Positions 33,754 through 46,500 of a DNA stretch of 64,000 nucleotides are shown here, one piece after another. Positions within the stretch are counted from its first letter, which is position 1. Every line of letters begins with the position of its first letter. A model generated the notes under the pieces. It did not search any database and was not told the origin of the DNA. It saw nothing but the letters and a program-made list of their open reading frames with translations. Made by a program: the position numbers and the translations under genes. The stretch is from Plasmodium malariae. Lineage: Eukaryota > Apicomplexa > Aconoidasida > Haemosporida > Plasmodiidae. The stretch is from NCBI RefSeq assembly GCF_900090045.1, contig NC_041779.1, positions 826,501 through 890,500 on the forward strand. Direction: 5' to 3'.

Positions 33754-35251
33754 TGTTAAATAAGACACAAAACAAAGGTATACATAAATTAGCATTAACG
33801 AATATGCAACAACGATAAAACGTTAAAATAAAATATACATTATGAATGAGTAGCTTTTTAGTACACGTGTAATAAGGGAAAGGTCGTTACTCAAATGAAA
33901 GGTAAGTAGTGTGTATAGGTTTTTCTTGTACTTTTTTGTTTATATTATTTTTATTTTCTGTGTATTTTACTTATATTTTTCATTTATATTATTCTTATTT
34001 TCCGTTTATTTTATTTATATTTTTCACTTATATTATTTTTATTTTCTGTGTATTTTATTTATACTTTTCACTTATATTATTCTTATTTTCCGTTTATTTT
34101 ATTTATTTTTTTCACGTATATTATTCTTATTTTCCGTTTATTTTATTTATATTTTTCACTTATATTATTCCTTTTTTCCGTTTATTTTATTTTTATTTTT
34201 CTCGTATATTATTCTTATTTTTCGTTTATTTTCTCCTACATTTTTGATTATTTTCCTTTTCTTTTTTTTATTATTCTCCCTTTTTACCGTTCTCCTTTTT
34301 TGTCCTTCCTTCGCATTATAAAAAAGCTAATATAGGAGGGTTTATTTTTCTTTAAATTATAGCTCAGAAATGGACGTTTGCAAATAACAAATAAAATTTC
34401 AAGAAATGAAACTGTTTCGTTCTCTTCTCCTTTATCCTTTTTTGTAAGTTTTTGATTTAATATAATATATTTTTTTCTATTTTATTTTATTTATTTATAT
34501 ATTTATTTTTGTTTTATTTTAATTTTTCTTTTCTTTTCTGTTATACAACTTGAGAAATGGGAACATGCTTAATTTGGGTGAATGTGGATACTCTTGATGG
34601 TAATGAAACTGATTGAAATGCACTGTAACATAATTATTTTATTTTTTTTTTTTTCAAAATTGTTTAGTTCCTTTTTAAAGTATTAGGGAGGTATATTCGT
34701 TAATGTCAAATGAGCTAAGTTTTCCCAAGGAGAAAAAATAGAAAGCTAATGTTTCGTTTCTTTGGGGGGCATGCCAAAATGTTACAAGCTACTTTATCAT
34801 AGTGTACCTATATATGCAAGTGTGCATGTATGTACGTGCGTATGCGTGTATATATACATCTATTTATCTATATCTGTATGTGCACATGTACACATGCACA
34901 CACACGAAAACGCTGAAGTGAAAGACCACAAAATGATTCAAAGGAAGACCGTACCTAATGATTTTTTGTAAAAATAAAGAAACAAAGGAAGAGGAAAAAT
35001 AATAAGCAAACGAAGGAGCAACTAAAGGAGCAAACAAAGGAGCAACCAAAGGAGCAAACAAAGGAGCAAACAAAGGAGCAAACAAAGGAGCAACCAAAGG
35101 AGCAAACAAAGGAACAAACAAAGGAGCAAACAAACGAACAAACATACGAGCAAACGAAGGAGCAAACGAAGGAGCAAACAAAGGAGCAAACAAACGAGTC
35201 CAAACGCGTATACCATACGAAATACAAAATAAAAATGCAGCAATTCCAAAA
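33141..35251. other. Intergenic region with low-complexity pyrimidine and AC-rich tracts
   Basis: No gene recognised. It contains a run of about 12 guanines at 33669-33680, rare in this DNA, a poly-A run near 33715-33747, an array at 33940-34230 built from TTTATATTATTCTTATTTTCCG, and a 12-bp array listed separately. The end is the NUS1 5' flank. Confidence 0.55.
34995..35195. repeat. 12-bp repeat AAAGGAGCAAAC
   Basis: About 17 copies of a 12-bp purine-rich unit, with AACC and ACGA variants, lie some 60 bases before the NUS1 start codon, in the probable 5' UTR. Confidence 0.9.
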
Positions 35252-37321
35252 ATGACTGAGGGAAGGCACAGAAAAGAGCATGTAAAGAACCCAGTTGATT
35301 ATATGTTATTGTTTATATCATATATAATTATATGGTCCATATTATTTGTGTATTGTTTTATTAGAAAAATTAAAGAATTTTATAAATTACAGATATATTT
35401 TAAATTACTCTTTTTAAGAAATATTGTTCAAGGAATTTTTAATAAATGTACAATAACACATGTTAAGAAGTTATATAAGAACATATTTTTATCGTTTTTA
35501 GCATTTTTAAAAAATGAAAATAATAGTACCATTTTATTAAGTAAACATATTAGCAAGGTACCTAAACATATTTACATTGTACTAAAAATGAGTGATATTA
35601 TAATATTACACAAAAAGAAACTCATGAATTATATTCTGAACATACTAATATATTTATATGAATTGAAAGTCCAATATGTAACTATATATGTGGCTGACCA
35701 TTTTTTTAATTCCTTATTTTATGATAATTTGACGCAGGGTTTGTGTGGACATAATTTTTACATGAACAGAGTAATTCAGTCGACTAGGCAGGTTAGTAGA
35801 AACATCACTAACAGAGGCACCTGCACATGTAGAGGTTTCAATAGTAGCAACTGCACTACTGCCAATGATGCTAACAGCGATCGCACTAGTAACAGTTGCA
35901 CTACTTCCAACTGTGCCAACTGCGGTTGCACCAGTAACCGTTGCTCCACTTCCAACTGTGCTAACTGCAGTTGCACCAGTAACCGTTGCTTCACTTCCAA
36001 CTGTGCTAACTGCAGTTGCACCAGTAACCGTTGCTTCACTTCCAACTGTGCTAACTGCAGTTGCACCAGTAACCGTTGCTCCACTTCCAACTGTGCTAAC
36101 TGCAGTTGCACCAGTAACCGTTGCTCCACTTCCAACTGTAATTGCCCGCAATGCGATGCTCACGGCGCACCAGACGAATTCATTATAACAAAAATGTCCT
36201 GTCCTGTTAATAATTTTTCCTCTCAAAAGGGAAGAAGAAAGTTCTCAAAAATGTATTGCACTTACGAAAATTTTTCACTCCATTTAAAATTTATGAACAA
36301 ATATTTTTCTCATGACAAGTTAATAAACATAGCTGAGCACAGTAATATTACTTCCGAAGGTGAACTAATAGCTGAAAATTTTTTACCAAGTACTAATAAA
36401 AGTATAGAAAACGTATTAAGGAAAATGTTTGATCTTGACAAAAAAGAATTTTATGATAAAAATGAAAATTTTTTGAAACAAATATGGTATGTTTTTTATT
36501 ATTTTCCGAAAGAAGTAATGGGAGCATTTTTTTGTAAATTCAAATATTTTTATTGCTTGTTCAAGCAAAAAATAGCTAGCCTTTTTTCGAAAATTTTCGA
36601 ATTTGTAAAAATGGATTTTTCATTTTTTCGAAGATTAATAGCACAAAAATTCTCTCAAAATAAGTGGAAAAAAATATTGCATGGACAAACAAAATGGTCA
36701 AATGGGATGATGGACACAAGTAAGCACTTAACCGAGAATGGATCTATAGATATAAGGAAAGAAGAAAGACAGCCTGCTGACAAACGTCCTCCTTCCCAAG
36801 CTAAAAGTACTTACTTGAGTAGTTCACTAAATATTAGTAGCATACAGAAAAACAGGACACTAAACTATAACACTCATGATGAACTTTTTGAAAGCTGCTT
36901 ACTACAAAATGATGATAAGTCCGTAGAGATTATTAAAAATTTTATTAATAACAACATTCCTTTGTATGTAAAGCCCATATATATAGATGTTTTTCGTAAT
37001 AACTTCAATGCACTATATAATTATATACCTGTTGATGTAGTTATTTCCTTACGAATGGGATTAATAGATTACCTTTTATCTACACTTATATGTTATAAAA
37101 CGAAAAAAAATGTTCCCAAAAAAAATTGTATCAAATTTTTATTTGAATATTTTAGTTCATTTGTTTTTTTGTACAATATTATTCATCCATTTGAACAAAA
37201 TGGAATACAACCATGGGTCTTATCAGATGCAGAAATTTATGAATTTTTTAGTTATAATATTAACTCTGTGAAAAAGGCAATAATGTACTACAGCAGTTCG
37301 ATGCAAAGGTACGGACGTTAA
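35252..37321 (+). CDS. NUS1: NUS1/NgBR-type subunit of dehydrodolichyl diphosphate synthase complex
   Basis: A single exon encodes 689 aa. NUS1 pairs with the catalytic cis-prenyltransferase at the ER to make the polyprenyl diphosphate that becomes dolichol for N-glycans and GPI anchors. A membrane segment lies at about 17-37 (LLFISYIIIWSILFVYCF). The N-terminal part of the cis-prenyltransferase fold follows (VPKHIYIVL near 103, then a helix and YVTIYVAD). The C-terminal part is PVDVVISL, then IQPWVLSDAEIYEF near 650, then QRYGR at the end. The RYG triplet matches the R-x-G tail motif of NgBR/Nus1. Between them are low-complexity sequence and a Cys-rich repeat at about 195-296. At about three times the usual length, the excess is all insert. 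Assignment rests on the two conserved ends. Confidence 0.8.
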   Translation: MTEGRHRKEHVKNPVDYMLLFISYIIIWSILFVYCFIRKIKEFYKLQIYFKLLFLRNIVQGIFNKCTITHVKKLYKNIFLSFLAFLKNENNSTILLSKHISKVPKHIYIVLKMSDIIILHKKKLMNYILNILIYLYELKVQYVTIYVADHFFNSLFYDNLTQGLCGHNFYMNRVIQSTRQVSRNITNRGTCTCRGFNSSNCTTANDANSDRTSNSCTTSNCANCGCTSNRCSTSNCANCSCTSNRCFTSNCANCSCTSNRCFTSNCANCSCTSNRCSTSNCANCSCTSNRCSTSNCNCPQCDAHGAPDEFIITKMSCPVNNFSSQKGRRKFSKMYCTYENFSLHLKFMNKYFSHDKLINIAEHSNITSEGELIAENFLPSTNKSIENVLRKMFDLDKKEFYDKNENFLKQIWYVFYYFPKEVMGAFFCKFKYFYCLFKQKIASLFSKIFEFVKMDFSFFRRLIAQKFSQNKWKKILHGQTKWSNGMMDTSKHLTENGSIDIRKEERQPADKRPPSQAKSTYLSSSLNISSIQKNRTLNYNTHDELFESCLLQNDDKSVEIIKNFINNNIPLYVKPIYIDVFRNNFNALYNYIPVDVVISLRMGLIDYLLSTLICYKTKKNVPKKNCIKFLFEYFSSFVFLYNIIHPFEQNGIQPWVLSDAEIYEFFSYNINSVKKAIMYYSSSMQRYGR
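35838..36140 (+). repeat. 45-bp Cys-rich coding repeat in NUS1
   Basis: Five to six copies of a 45-bp unit (AACTGCAGTTGCACCAGTAA and so on) code NCSCTSNRCSTSNCA-like 15-residue blocks with four cysteines each. Copies differ mainly by TCC/TTC. The GC content is well above the rest of the exon. Confidence 0.92.
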
Positions 37322-38704
37322 TTTTGAAAAAGAACATCCTGAAGGAGCCATGTGCAATGGTGGTGATGCAGCGATATATGTATACATGTACATGTGTGTA
37401 TATGTTCGTGTATGGGTACATATGTGTGCACTCTTGCAAATTCGCTTTACACTTTTCCTTAAACTAAGACGAATCATTTTTTTTTTTTTTTTTAAAAGAA
37501 CAAACCTCTATTCATTTTTTTGTGAACCACAATACAACATGAAGTATAATTAATTAATTAAATAATTAAACGGTTTATTTATTTATCTGTCTATTTATTT
37601 CTTTTTTCTTTTCTTTTTTTTTTTTTTTATTTTACATTTTTGAAATTGTTAGAGAAAGTGCATTCAACTGGTGAGTCTATTTTGTCAGGAAAGAGAAAAA
37701 GCAAAACAGTGAAATGAAAAAACGCCAAAACATGAATGAATGAATGAATGAATGAATGAACGAATGAACGAATGAACGAATGAACGAATGAACGAATGAA
37801 CGAATGAACGAATGAACGAACGACTAAATAGCTTTACGAAAAACAGCGGCATAAAATTGTATGAAAAATGATCTCCCCTTGAAAATGCTTTACACACACG
37901 CGTTCCAGACACAAATTCTTCAAAAAGCAGTATAGCTGCGGAAAAGGAACAGATGTAAATCTTATAACGGTCAGACATACACAAGCACGAACGAACGTAA
38001 CACATAAATACACAGATAATACAGTCGTATCTACTCTGTACACATTTTACATTTTTGCGCAGTCGTTAAAAAAAGTCTGTAAAGAACATATTCTTGTGGA
38101 AATATAATTGGAAAAAAAAAAAAAAAAAAAAAATTTGCTTATTTATGTTATGTGAATGTGCAAATGTAAACAAGTACTAATTGATGATGTATAATTATGT
38201 AAAACTTTTTTTTATTTTTTTTTTTTTTGTGAAATTATTGAAACACTAAATCTTCTGTGCATGTCCAGTTTTTTATCTTTCGCATTTATTTTTTATATTA
38301 AGCCCCATGTGTGATGTATACATTCTTACATATGCACATACATACATGCATACTCGGCGAAATATTGCAAGTACTGCATATTCATCATCGCAGATATTTT
38401 AAAAGAATTTTATCAGAAAAGGCGAAAGGGTTGTACGGACATATACATGCGTATAATTCTGTGTGTTCATGTGCATACCTGTTTGAATGTTCGCTCATAC
38501 ATGCACATATGTAGGGGAATATACTAATTAATAATGAACAAATTCAATTTTTAAAAAATTTGCGCCATTTTTGTTAAAATATTTTTATTTCTATTTAATC
38601 CAATTAAAAAATGTAAACTTAAGTACATAAATAAACAAGCATACGTACATATTCATACATGCACTATTATATGCCAACATATGCACATGCACATGCACAT
38701 GCAC

Positions 38705-38753
<49 letters not shown>

Positions 38754-39659
38754 CATATGTATGTACGCGTAATGGAATGTTTTTAAGAATAAATGGCCTT
38801 TGTCATTCACCTATTCAGACGGAAACATTTTTTAAAAATTTATATATGCGCGATAATAAGAGAAATTTTATTAAATAGGAATTTCTTTTTCTTCTTTTAT
38901 TTCTTTTTCTTCTTTTATTTCTTTTTCTTCTTTTATTTCTTTTTCTTCTTTTATTTCTTTTTCTTCTTTTATTTCTTTTTCTTCTTTTTTTTCTTTTTCA
39001 TTTTTTGTTAAACCTTTTTACTTTTTCTCATTCTTAAAACCTCGTAAGGTGTGCAATTTTGCTGCGGTTACATATGTGAAGTGATAGTTAATTAAAAGAT
39101 AAAGGGAAAAAAATAAAATAAAATAATGCAATACAATACAAAACAAAGCAAGCGTAAATCATTTCGTTAAGAGGGGAAAAAAAAAGGTACTATGATATAC
39201 GTCAGTTCTACTGGATTATATATGTAGTACACATATACATACACATACTTGTACAAGTGCCAACGTATGTACATATATATATTACCGTACATTATACATA
39301 CATTTTTTTAAGAAAGAGAAATTAATTGATTCTCCTCTTTTTTTAAGTATAATTGTTATATTAACACCACCATACAATATTAACCAGTAAGAACGTCATT
39401 GTTATGATGTCCTATTAACGTATGTATATGTGTAAATATATGTGTAAATATATGTGTACGTAAATACGTACAGATTTATTTGCACATGCTTACAAATTTA
39501 TTTGCAAATGCTACAAATTTATCTGCACATGCTACAAATTTATCTGCATAGACCTACAAATTTAATATTTGCATAAACTTCTATATACGTGTGATAATAA
39601 ACTTAATTAAAAAAAGTTAAGCCAAAACAGAACAAAAATGTTCCATACGGGGGAAAAAA

Positions 39660-39905
39660 TAAATAAAGCAAAACAAAGCAAAATAAAGTAAAATGAAGTA
39701 AAATACAGTAAAATAAATCAAAATGAAGTAAAATACAGTAAAATAAATCAAAATAAATCAAAATAAATCAAAATGAATCAAAATAAAGCAAAATAAAGCA
39801 AAATAAAGCAAAATAAAGCAAAATAAAGCAAAATAAATCAAAATAAAGTAACATAAAGCAAAATAAAGCAAAATAAAGCAAAATAAAGCAAAATAAAGCA
39901 AAATA
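39660..39905. repeat. 10-bp repeat AAAATAAAGC
   Basis: About 24 copies of a decamer, with AAATGAAGT and AAATAAATC variants. The same decamer builds a second array at 41545-41760. Confidence 0.9.
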
Positions 39906-40231
39906 AAACAAAAGCAAACAGTAATTTAAATTCCCGTTTTTGCATCCTCTTTTTTTTTTTTTTTTTTTATACATACATACATTCTGTACATAATTATTCT
40001 TTACGTATACGTAAATTCATTTGTTACTTGTATGTTTATTTACTCAGTACTTATTCGCTATTATTTTAACAATCTGTAAAAATTTACCAAAAAATGTGTA
40101 TGCATGCATGTGTTTATCCCAATTTCGCCTTGTCATTATAAATGTTACTACTTCCTTTCTTTTTATTCCTCGATCGATCTTCTTTATTTTGTTTTTTATT
40201 TTACCTTCATTTTTAATTTTGTGTTTACTTT

Positions 40232-40345
40232 TGTGTTTATTTTGTGTTTATTTTGTGTTTATTTTGTGTTTATTTTGTGTTTATTTTGTGTTTATTTTGT
40301 GTTTATTTTGTGTTTATTTTGTGTTTATTTTGTGTTTATTTTGTG
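40232..40345. repeat. 11-bp repeat TTTATTTTGTG
   Basis: About ten near-perfect copies in the intergenic region upstream of the ubiquitin-fold gene. Confidence 0.9.
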
Positions 40346-41056
40346 TTTACTTTTGTGGTTATGCTTCTTTCTATTTTTATTTCTATTTCTATTTCTTTTT
40401 CTTTCTTTTTTTTTTTTTTTCTTATAAAAATAATTAAAGATGTCAAATTAAGCGCTTAACGTTCTGCACATGTTACTAATAAATGTTCCACTAATAAATA
40501 GAAGAATAATTTCGTTAATACACCCACTCCCCATTTGTTTTATCCATTTTTTCTTTTCTCTTTCCTCCATTCTATTTCTGGCTATTCTGTGCTATTATAT
40601 TCCATATGCTTTTTTATTTTGTACCATTAAGTTCAATAAGCTTTTTTATTTTGTGCACCTATTTTGTTGACCGCATCATGTCCATTTATGTTTACTTAAC
40701 TTGCGTTTGTTAATCGGAAATTTATTCATATATATATATATATATGTGTGCCTCTTTTTTTTTTTTGTGAGCTCCTGGCCTATTTGCATTAGAATAAATA
40801 ATTTGCTTTTTACATGTGCATATGCATACAACATATGCGTATACGTATATGTCGAGGAACACACACACATGTACTGCCAATTACTGCAAATTACCGCCAA
40901 TTACCGACAGTTACTGCCAATTATAGCGAATTACCGCTAATTGCCCCTTCTCACATTTTGAAATATACTCATTCCTTGTACACTTAAATATATCTGTGTG
41001 CACTGGTTGGTGCTTGGTAGGTGTTCATGTAAGTCTTTCCCACCAATTTTGCAATA

Positions 41057-42287
41057 ATGTACGTAACGGTAGGTACTAACGATATATTAATTACAATAAA
41101 CGACTTTGTTAATAAGAACTCGTCGACGTACCAGCTGACTGATATTAGCAATAGTATTAAAATAAATGAACTTATTAATAAAATTAAATTATTAAAAAAT
41201 TATACATATGAGAATTCATCATTGGTGTTATACTTTGCGAGGGTGGAATGTAAGCTGGATGAAAAATTATCTACGTATAATAAATCAAATAGAAAAACCA
41301 TAAAATTAGAATTATACTTATCATCATTGATTACAGTTAATGTTAGAACGCTACAGTCATGTGGGTCAGGAACAAGCCGATGTATTCCTTTATGGTCCGC
41401 ATGCTTTAGACAAACTATTAAAATAAAAATTGTCGACACGAGTGAAGTCCGAGTGCTGAAGCAAAAAATTTATAATCTAACGGATGAGTCTGTTTCGTAA
41501 GCAGCAAAAGAACAGGGGGAAAAAATGAGGCAAAATTAAAAAAATTTAAAATAAAGCAAAATAAAGCAAAATAAAGCAAAATAAAGCAAAATCAAGTAAA
41601 ATAAAGTAAAATAAAGCAAAATAAAGTAAAATAAAGCAAAAGAAAGCAAAATAAAGTAAAATAAAGCAAAATAAAGTAAAATAAAGCAAAATAAAGCAAA
41701 ATAAAGCAAAAGAAAGCAAAATAAAGCAAAAGAAAGCAAAAGAAAGCAAAAGAAAGCAAAAAAGACGATCTCGTACACATGCGCATAAGCGCGTGCCTCT
41801 TTTTTTCATTGTGTGTGTGCGTGTTCATACCTACGAGTCTTGAATGCTACTCGTGGTGTTATGCCTCCTTTATGAGGAAAATTTTCATTAGTTTATTTGC
41901 ACACATTTTATACTTTTCCGCTTCTCTATTTTTTTTTTTTTTTTTTTTTTTTGAAGAATACCCGTTGAGAATATTGTACTGCTCTATAAAGGCGCACCCC
42001 TAAACAACTTCTTAACCCTTAAAGAGTCAGAGCTAGTTGACAATTGTAGAATTGATTATTTTGTACCAATATGTTACATATACAAAGAAAAGAAGGAAAA
42101 TGATGAGGATGACAGTGATGAATGTGAAGAGAATAAGGCGCGTAATGAACTTCAGGATATGACAGGGAAAAAAATAAACGCGGAAAAAACAATAAACATG
42201 GAAAAAAAAGAGATTAATAATGATGCAGTTAAAGGAAGTGAAAAAAAAGAAGTGGGTAATGAAAAATTGGAGAGCACTGAGAAATAA
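41057..42287 (+). CDS. Ubiquitin-fold domain protein
   Basis: Two exons, 41057-41496 and 41957-42287, give 256 aa; the junction restores a serine codon. Residues about 120-190 form a ubiquitin-like fold: TIKIKIVDTSEVRVLKQKI (β1-β2-helix), then IPVENIVLLYKGAPLNNF (cf. ubiquitin's IPPDQQRLIFAGKQL) and LKESELVDNCRIDYFV (cf. LSDYNIQKESTLHLVL). The first 115 residues have mixed strands and helices and no family I recognise. The tail is acidic and Lys-rich (DEDDSDECEEN). There is no C-terminal Gly-Gly, so it is a built-in ubiquitin-like domain and not a conjugated modifier. Such domains often dock to proteasomes or p97/UFD complexes, which is only a possibility here. The intron carries a decamer array. 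Confidence 0.8.
41545..41760. repeat. 10-bp intronic repeat AAAATAAAGC
   Basis: About 21 copies of the decamer AAAATAAAGC, some with GAAAGC, fill much of the intron of the ubiquitin-fold gene. Confidence 0.9.
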
Positions 42288-42424
42288 AAAAAAATAAGCG
42301 TAATAGCTAGTTCCGTGTATATATTAGTAAAATGTTCAATATAATTGTTCTAATTGTATGAGTGGACTGGAAATAAAGAGCACTCAGCCATACAGATGTT
42401 CATGTGAATATGCATTTGTGTAAG

Positions 42425-42469
<45 letters not shown>

Positions 42470-43180
42470 GCGTGTGTGTTGTGTACGCGCACTGGAGGAA
42501 ATGCCAAAAAATAAAAATAAAAACTGATAAACGAAATAAGCAAGATAAACACATAGGAGAGTAAATGTATCAATGGATATAGGAAGAAACGAAGTGAACA
42601 CAAAGGCAAGCATTAGCTCTATAAGAAAAAATCAAAAACGTTTTGCTTCCCTTTGAAGGGTAATCCTTAACTGTAAGCAGCAATTCTTGTGTAACACACC
42701 CAATTGTTCTGTTAACTTTGTGCGTAATAGGTCTCCTTACTTATTTACATGCTTGTCTATGTACAAGCTTACCTGCTAGTGTATTCATTTGCTTACCCGT
42801 TCATATATTCATCTGCACACGTACATACTTTTTTTTTCTTTTTTTTTTTTTCCATGTTAGCAGAAACTTACGAGTTATGTGACAGCAGATTAAGTCTACA
42901 TTGTTAAATTGAAACACCAGTATATATACCAAAATGCAGCCAACTATATATATATATGTATGTATATATGCGCAGGAACGCATTTTTTTATTTTTTATGA
43001 AAAAATATAATAATTTCTTGGGTTTTTTACTATCCATTCTGTTCTAATTATTTTTATTTTCTTCTTCATTTGTTATCTTATATTTATTGCTTTTATCGTT
43101 ATACTTTTATTATTATTATTTTTTTTTTTTTTTTTATTTGTCATTTGTTTTTAATTTTTAAAGAGAGAGCACTTACAAAG

Positions 43181-43217
<37 letters not shown>

Positions 43218-43273
43218 AAATATAATATTAAAGAATATTTAAAAGTAATGTTTCACAAGGAATAAATAAAAAC

Positions 43274-43305
<32 letters not shown>

Positions 43306-43375
43306 TAGCAGCTAATAAGGAAGGGGAAAAAAGAAAGCCGCTAATAAACGATGGGAAGGGGAGGAGTGGGGAAAA
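42288..43375. other. Convergent intergenic region
   Basis: This is the tail-to-tail gap between the ubiquitin-fold gene (+) and the RMD1-family gene (-). It has a (TA)n tract at 42428-42468, long T-runs (43121-43137, 43188-43209) and a poly-A run (43280-43305). I see no gene or clear terminator. Confidence 0.6.
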
Positions 43376-43556
43376 TTAGCTCCACTTAAAGACCCCCTTA
43401 ATAATGATTGTCCACACAATGTCTATAATAACTTCTATGCATATTAAGTATATCACTATCCATTCTAGCTTATAGCCATGCTACAAAAAGTTAAAAGGAA
43501 AATTAAACAGACATACTAGAAACATCACTAGTGTGAAACAAGTAAAACTAAATAAA

Positions 43557-43593
<37 letters not shown>

Positions 43594-46500
43594 ATATGTT
43601 CATTTAGACTGAATATTTATTATGGTTCACCTGAATCGTTAACTCGTTCTGTAACATATCGTACAAATCCTTAATTATGTCTAACCTAAAGGGAGAACCG
43701 CCACATACATTCACATGTATATATACATATGTGCATCAGCACATACATATCCAAATGTATATCCATATTTATCGCAATCGCATCATGTTACATATTCATA
43801 AAGCTACTAAACACAGTAAAATATATATCAAAGGAACATATATGATATAATGAAAAGAAGATTTTCTATCGCAATTTTCCTTTCTTCCTGACATAGTCAT
43901 ACTACTACGATGAAACACTTCCCCTTAAATTATTACTAAACTATTTTTAAGCGATTTTTAAACTATTCTTAAACGATTACTATAGCAGTACTATTTCTTT
44001 AGTACAACATTATTGTGGTATCAGAAAGGTAACATGCACATATATACGAGCACACGGAATTGCGTACTCCTATGTGTGTATGCACATAAATGCGTTTTAC
44101 TTTACCTATGATTTAATATTTCCACTCTTTTTGAGATATCTAGATATTTGCGGAAATGCTCATACGTGTCAGTAAAGTCATCGTGGTCCCAGAAAATTTC
44201 TGAATTGTGCATGTAGGAATGAAAAAAAAAAAAAATAATAAAATAATATAATATAAAAAAATATAAAATACTATAAAATAAAAAAATATAATATAATATA
44301 ATATAAAATAATATAATATAATATAATATAATATAAAAAAATATAAAATAATATAATATAATATAAAATAAAAAAATATAATATAATATAATATAAAATA
44401 ATATAAAATAAAAAAATTTTCGGTTCGCCTGATCTAGACTGGACACTCACGCGTAGTTATGCATTTAATATTTATATATATGTGTAATTATCCACTTGCA
44501 CATTCGTGTAATTATATATCTGCGTATTTGTGTGTGTACGTGTGTATCTACACAGCTATGCATTTTTATATGCAAGTACAGCTTTTTATTTTTTTTCTTC
44601 TCCTCATGCTACACAATTTGAGGAGTAATTTGATATTAATCAAAAAAAAAAAAAGAAAAAAAAAAAAAAAATTTTATTACCTGGAGTGTCCAATATATCA
44701 GTGTTCAAATTAATATAAAATCTATTCACAAACAGTTCTCCAATTTTTTTACTTATGTCATTTTTCTTTAACTGTATCTTTCCCGTTCTAGCTAAGCACT
44801 CTGTAATAGCAAAACATTGTAACGCAAGAGCATATATACATATACATGTGTTTCCATTAGTACTGTTAATTTATTACAAAGTACTCATGTTCAATAACAC
44901 CATATATGAAAATGAGTCTACCTGGTATACTCTTTGTCTTGTCAATAGTATCATCTACTACTTTTTCGAAGTATGATAACTTTACGCTCTGATGAGGGAC
45001 GAAACACATATACATATATGTATATATGCACATATGTATATATGCACATATGTATATATGCACATATGTATATATGCACATATGTATATATGTATATATG
45101 TATATGTGTATATATGTATATGTGTATATATGTATATGTGTATATAGGTATATGTGTATATAGGTATATGTGTATATATGTATATGTGTATATATATGAT
45201 CAATGCATATGTACACATGAGCATGATATGTACATGAACACGCCCTGTCAACATTCCCGCTCTACCTGGGCAAATGCATACGAGTAGCTTAACTTTTCAA
45301 ATATATTGTTTGTGTAAATATAAATAACATCATTCTTTATCTTAAAAGATCGTCTATCAACTTCTTTTATGCTTTTAAGTTCATTATCATCATTCGGAAT
45401 ATTCATGATATAAAACATGCTGTCCAGTTCGTTGTTATTTTCTGTATATGCTTCACTTAAGTAATCCTTCAGATTTAAAAATAATATCTGCACAAATGGA
45501 AACGTAAATAACATGATAAGGCACATTAATGCTACAAATACACATTATATACGTGAAACATGTCTGTTTGCTGTATCGAATGGTTTTTCTTTCCTATTAT
45601 TTACTAGTCTACTCTATCCATTCCTATACTATCTTATACTTTTTTTTTTTTTTTTTTTTTTTTCCCCTCTCTCATTACTTCCTTCTCCTTTATGTCGAAA
45701 TCCCATAGGACAATGCAACCAAAACGAAACAAGAAAAAAATTTTTTTCTGTTCAAATGCCGAGCAGAATATTACTTCACTGTACACTTTTTTTATTCTGT
45801 AAAAGATTTGGAATAAAATTATCGTGTTCATTGTGATGATATGTATATGTACATAGCACAACTCGTATGGACAGTATTGGCAGTATAGACATATGACAAT
45901 GAGAGGGCATCAGAACCATATACATGTTTCAACACCTCGATACTTCAAGAGACAATACGAGTGTAGGAGTCTGTGTTCTCTTACTTGATAAAATTATTAT
46001 TTATATTATTCGTTTTAAAATCTTTTACAAATGCAGAGAAGTGCTGAAGAGGTAGAAATTTTAAGAACTCAATATGGACAAAAATAATGCAAAAAGGAAG
46101 AATAAAAAAATAAAAAAGGATAAAAAAATAAAAAAAAAGAGTAAAATTAAACAAATATGCATGTACGGACTGCGTAACTACAAAAAGAGATTGAAAGTGA
46201 GGAGATCATTTTCCCTCCTCCTTTTTCAGCCATTTTAAATCTCCAAAATGTGATACATAAAAATGAAAAAATAAAATAAAACATATAAATTAACAAATGA
46301 TTGAACAAAAGAATGAATTGTTCATATGCACGTAACTTACAAAATCGGTACCAAGACAGACCGCTATTACAATTCCCGTTGGATGTGCATTTTTCTAAAT
46401 AAAAAATAAATGTATAAAAAGTGGGATGTAAAACGTAAAATACAAAATACAAAGTGCACAATGTGTAACACTCCTTTTTGAACAAAATTTTATTAAAAAT

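Larger units (their letters stand above)
37322..41056. other. Long intergenic region between NUS1 and ubiquitin-fold genes
   Basis: No gene I can support. It includes an 8-bp CGAATGAA array (37735-37825), a (TA)n tract (38708-38749), a 20-bp CT-rich array (38880-39000), a 10-bp AAAATAAAGC array (39660-39905) and an 11-bp TTTATTTTGTG array (40232-40345). Several AG-started, stop-ended scraps resemble terminal exons (37499-37543, 38063-38107, 38820-38879), but they do not join into one frame. Confidence 0.5.

Noticed and set aside
35714..36226. Antisense open frames of 170 and 119 residues
   Set aside because: Shadows of the 45-bp Cys-rich repeat in NUS1.
37735..37825. Evenly spaced repeats considered as a CRISPR-like array
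   Set aside because: The 8-bp CGAATGAA units have no spacers and this is a eukaryotic chromosome.
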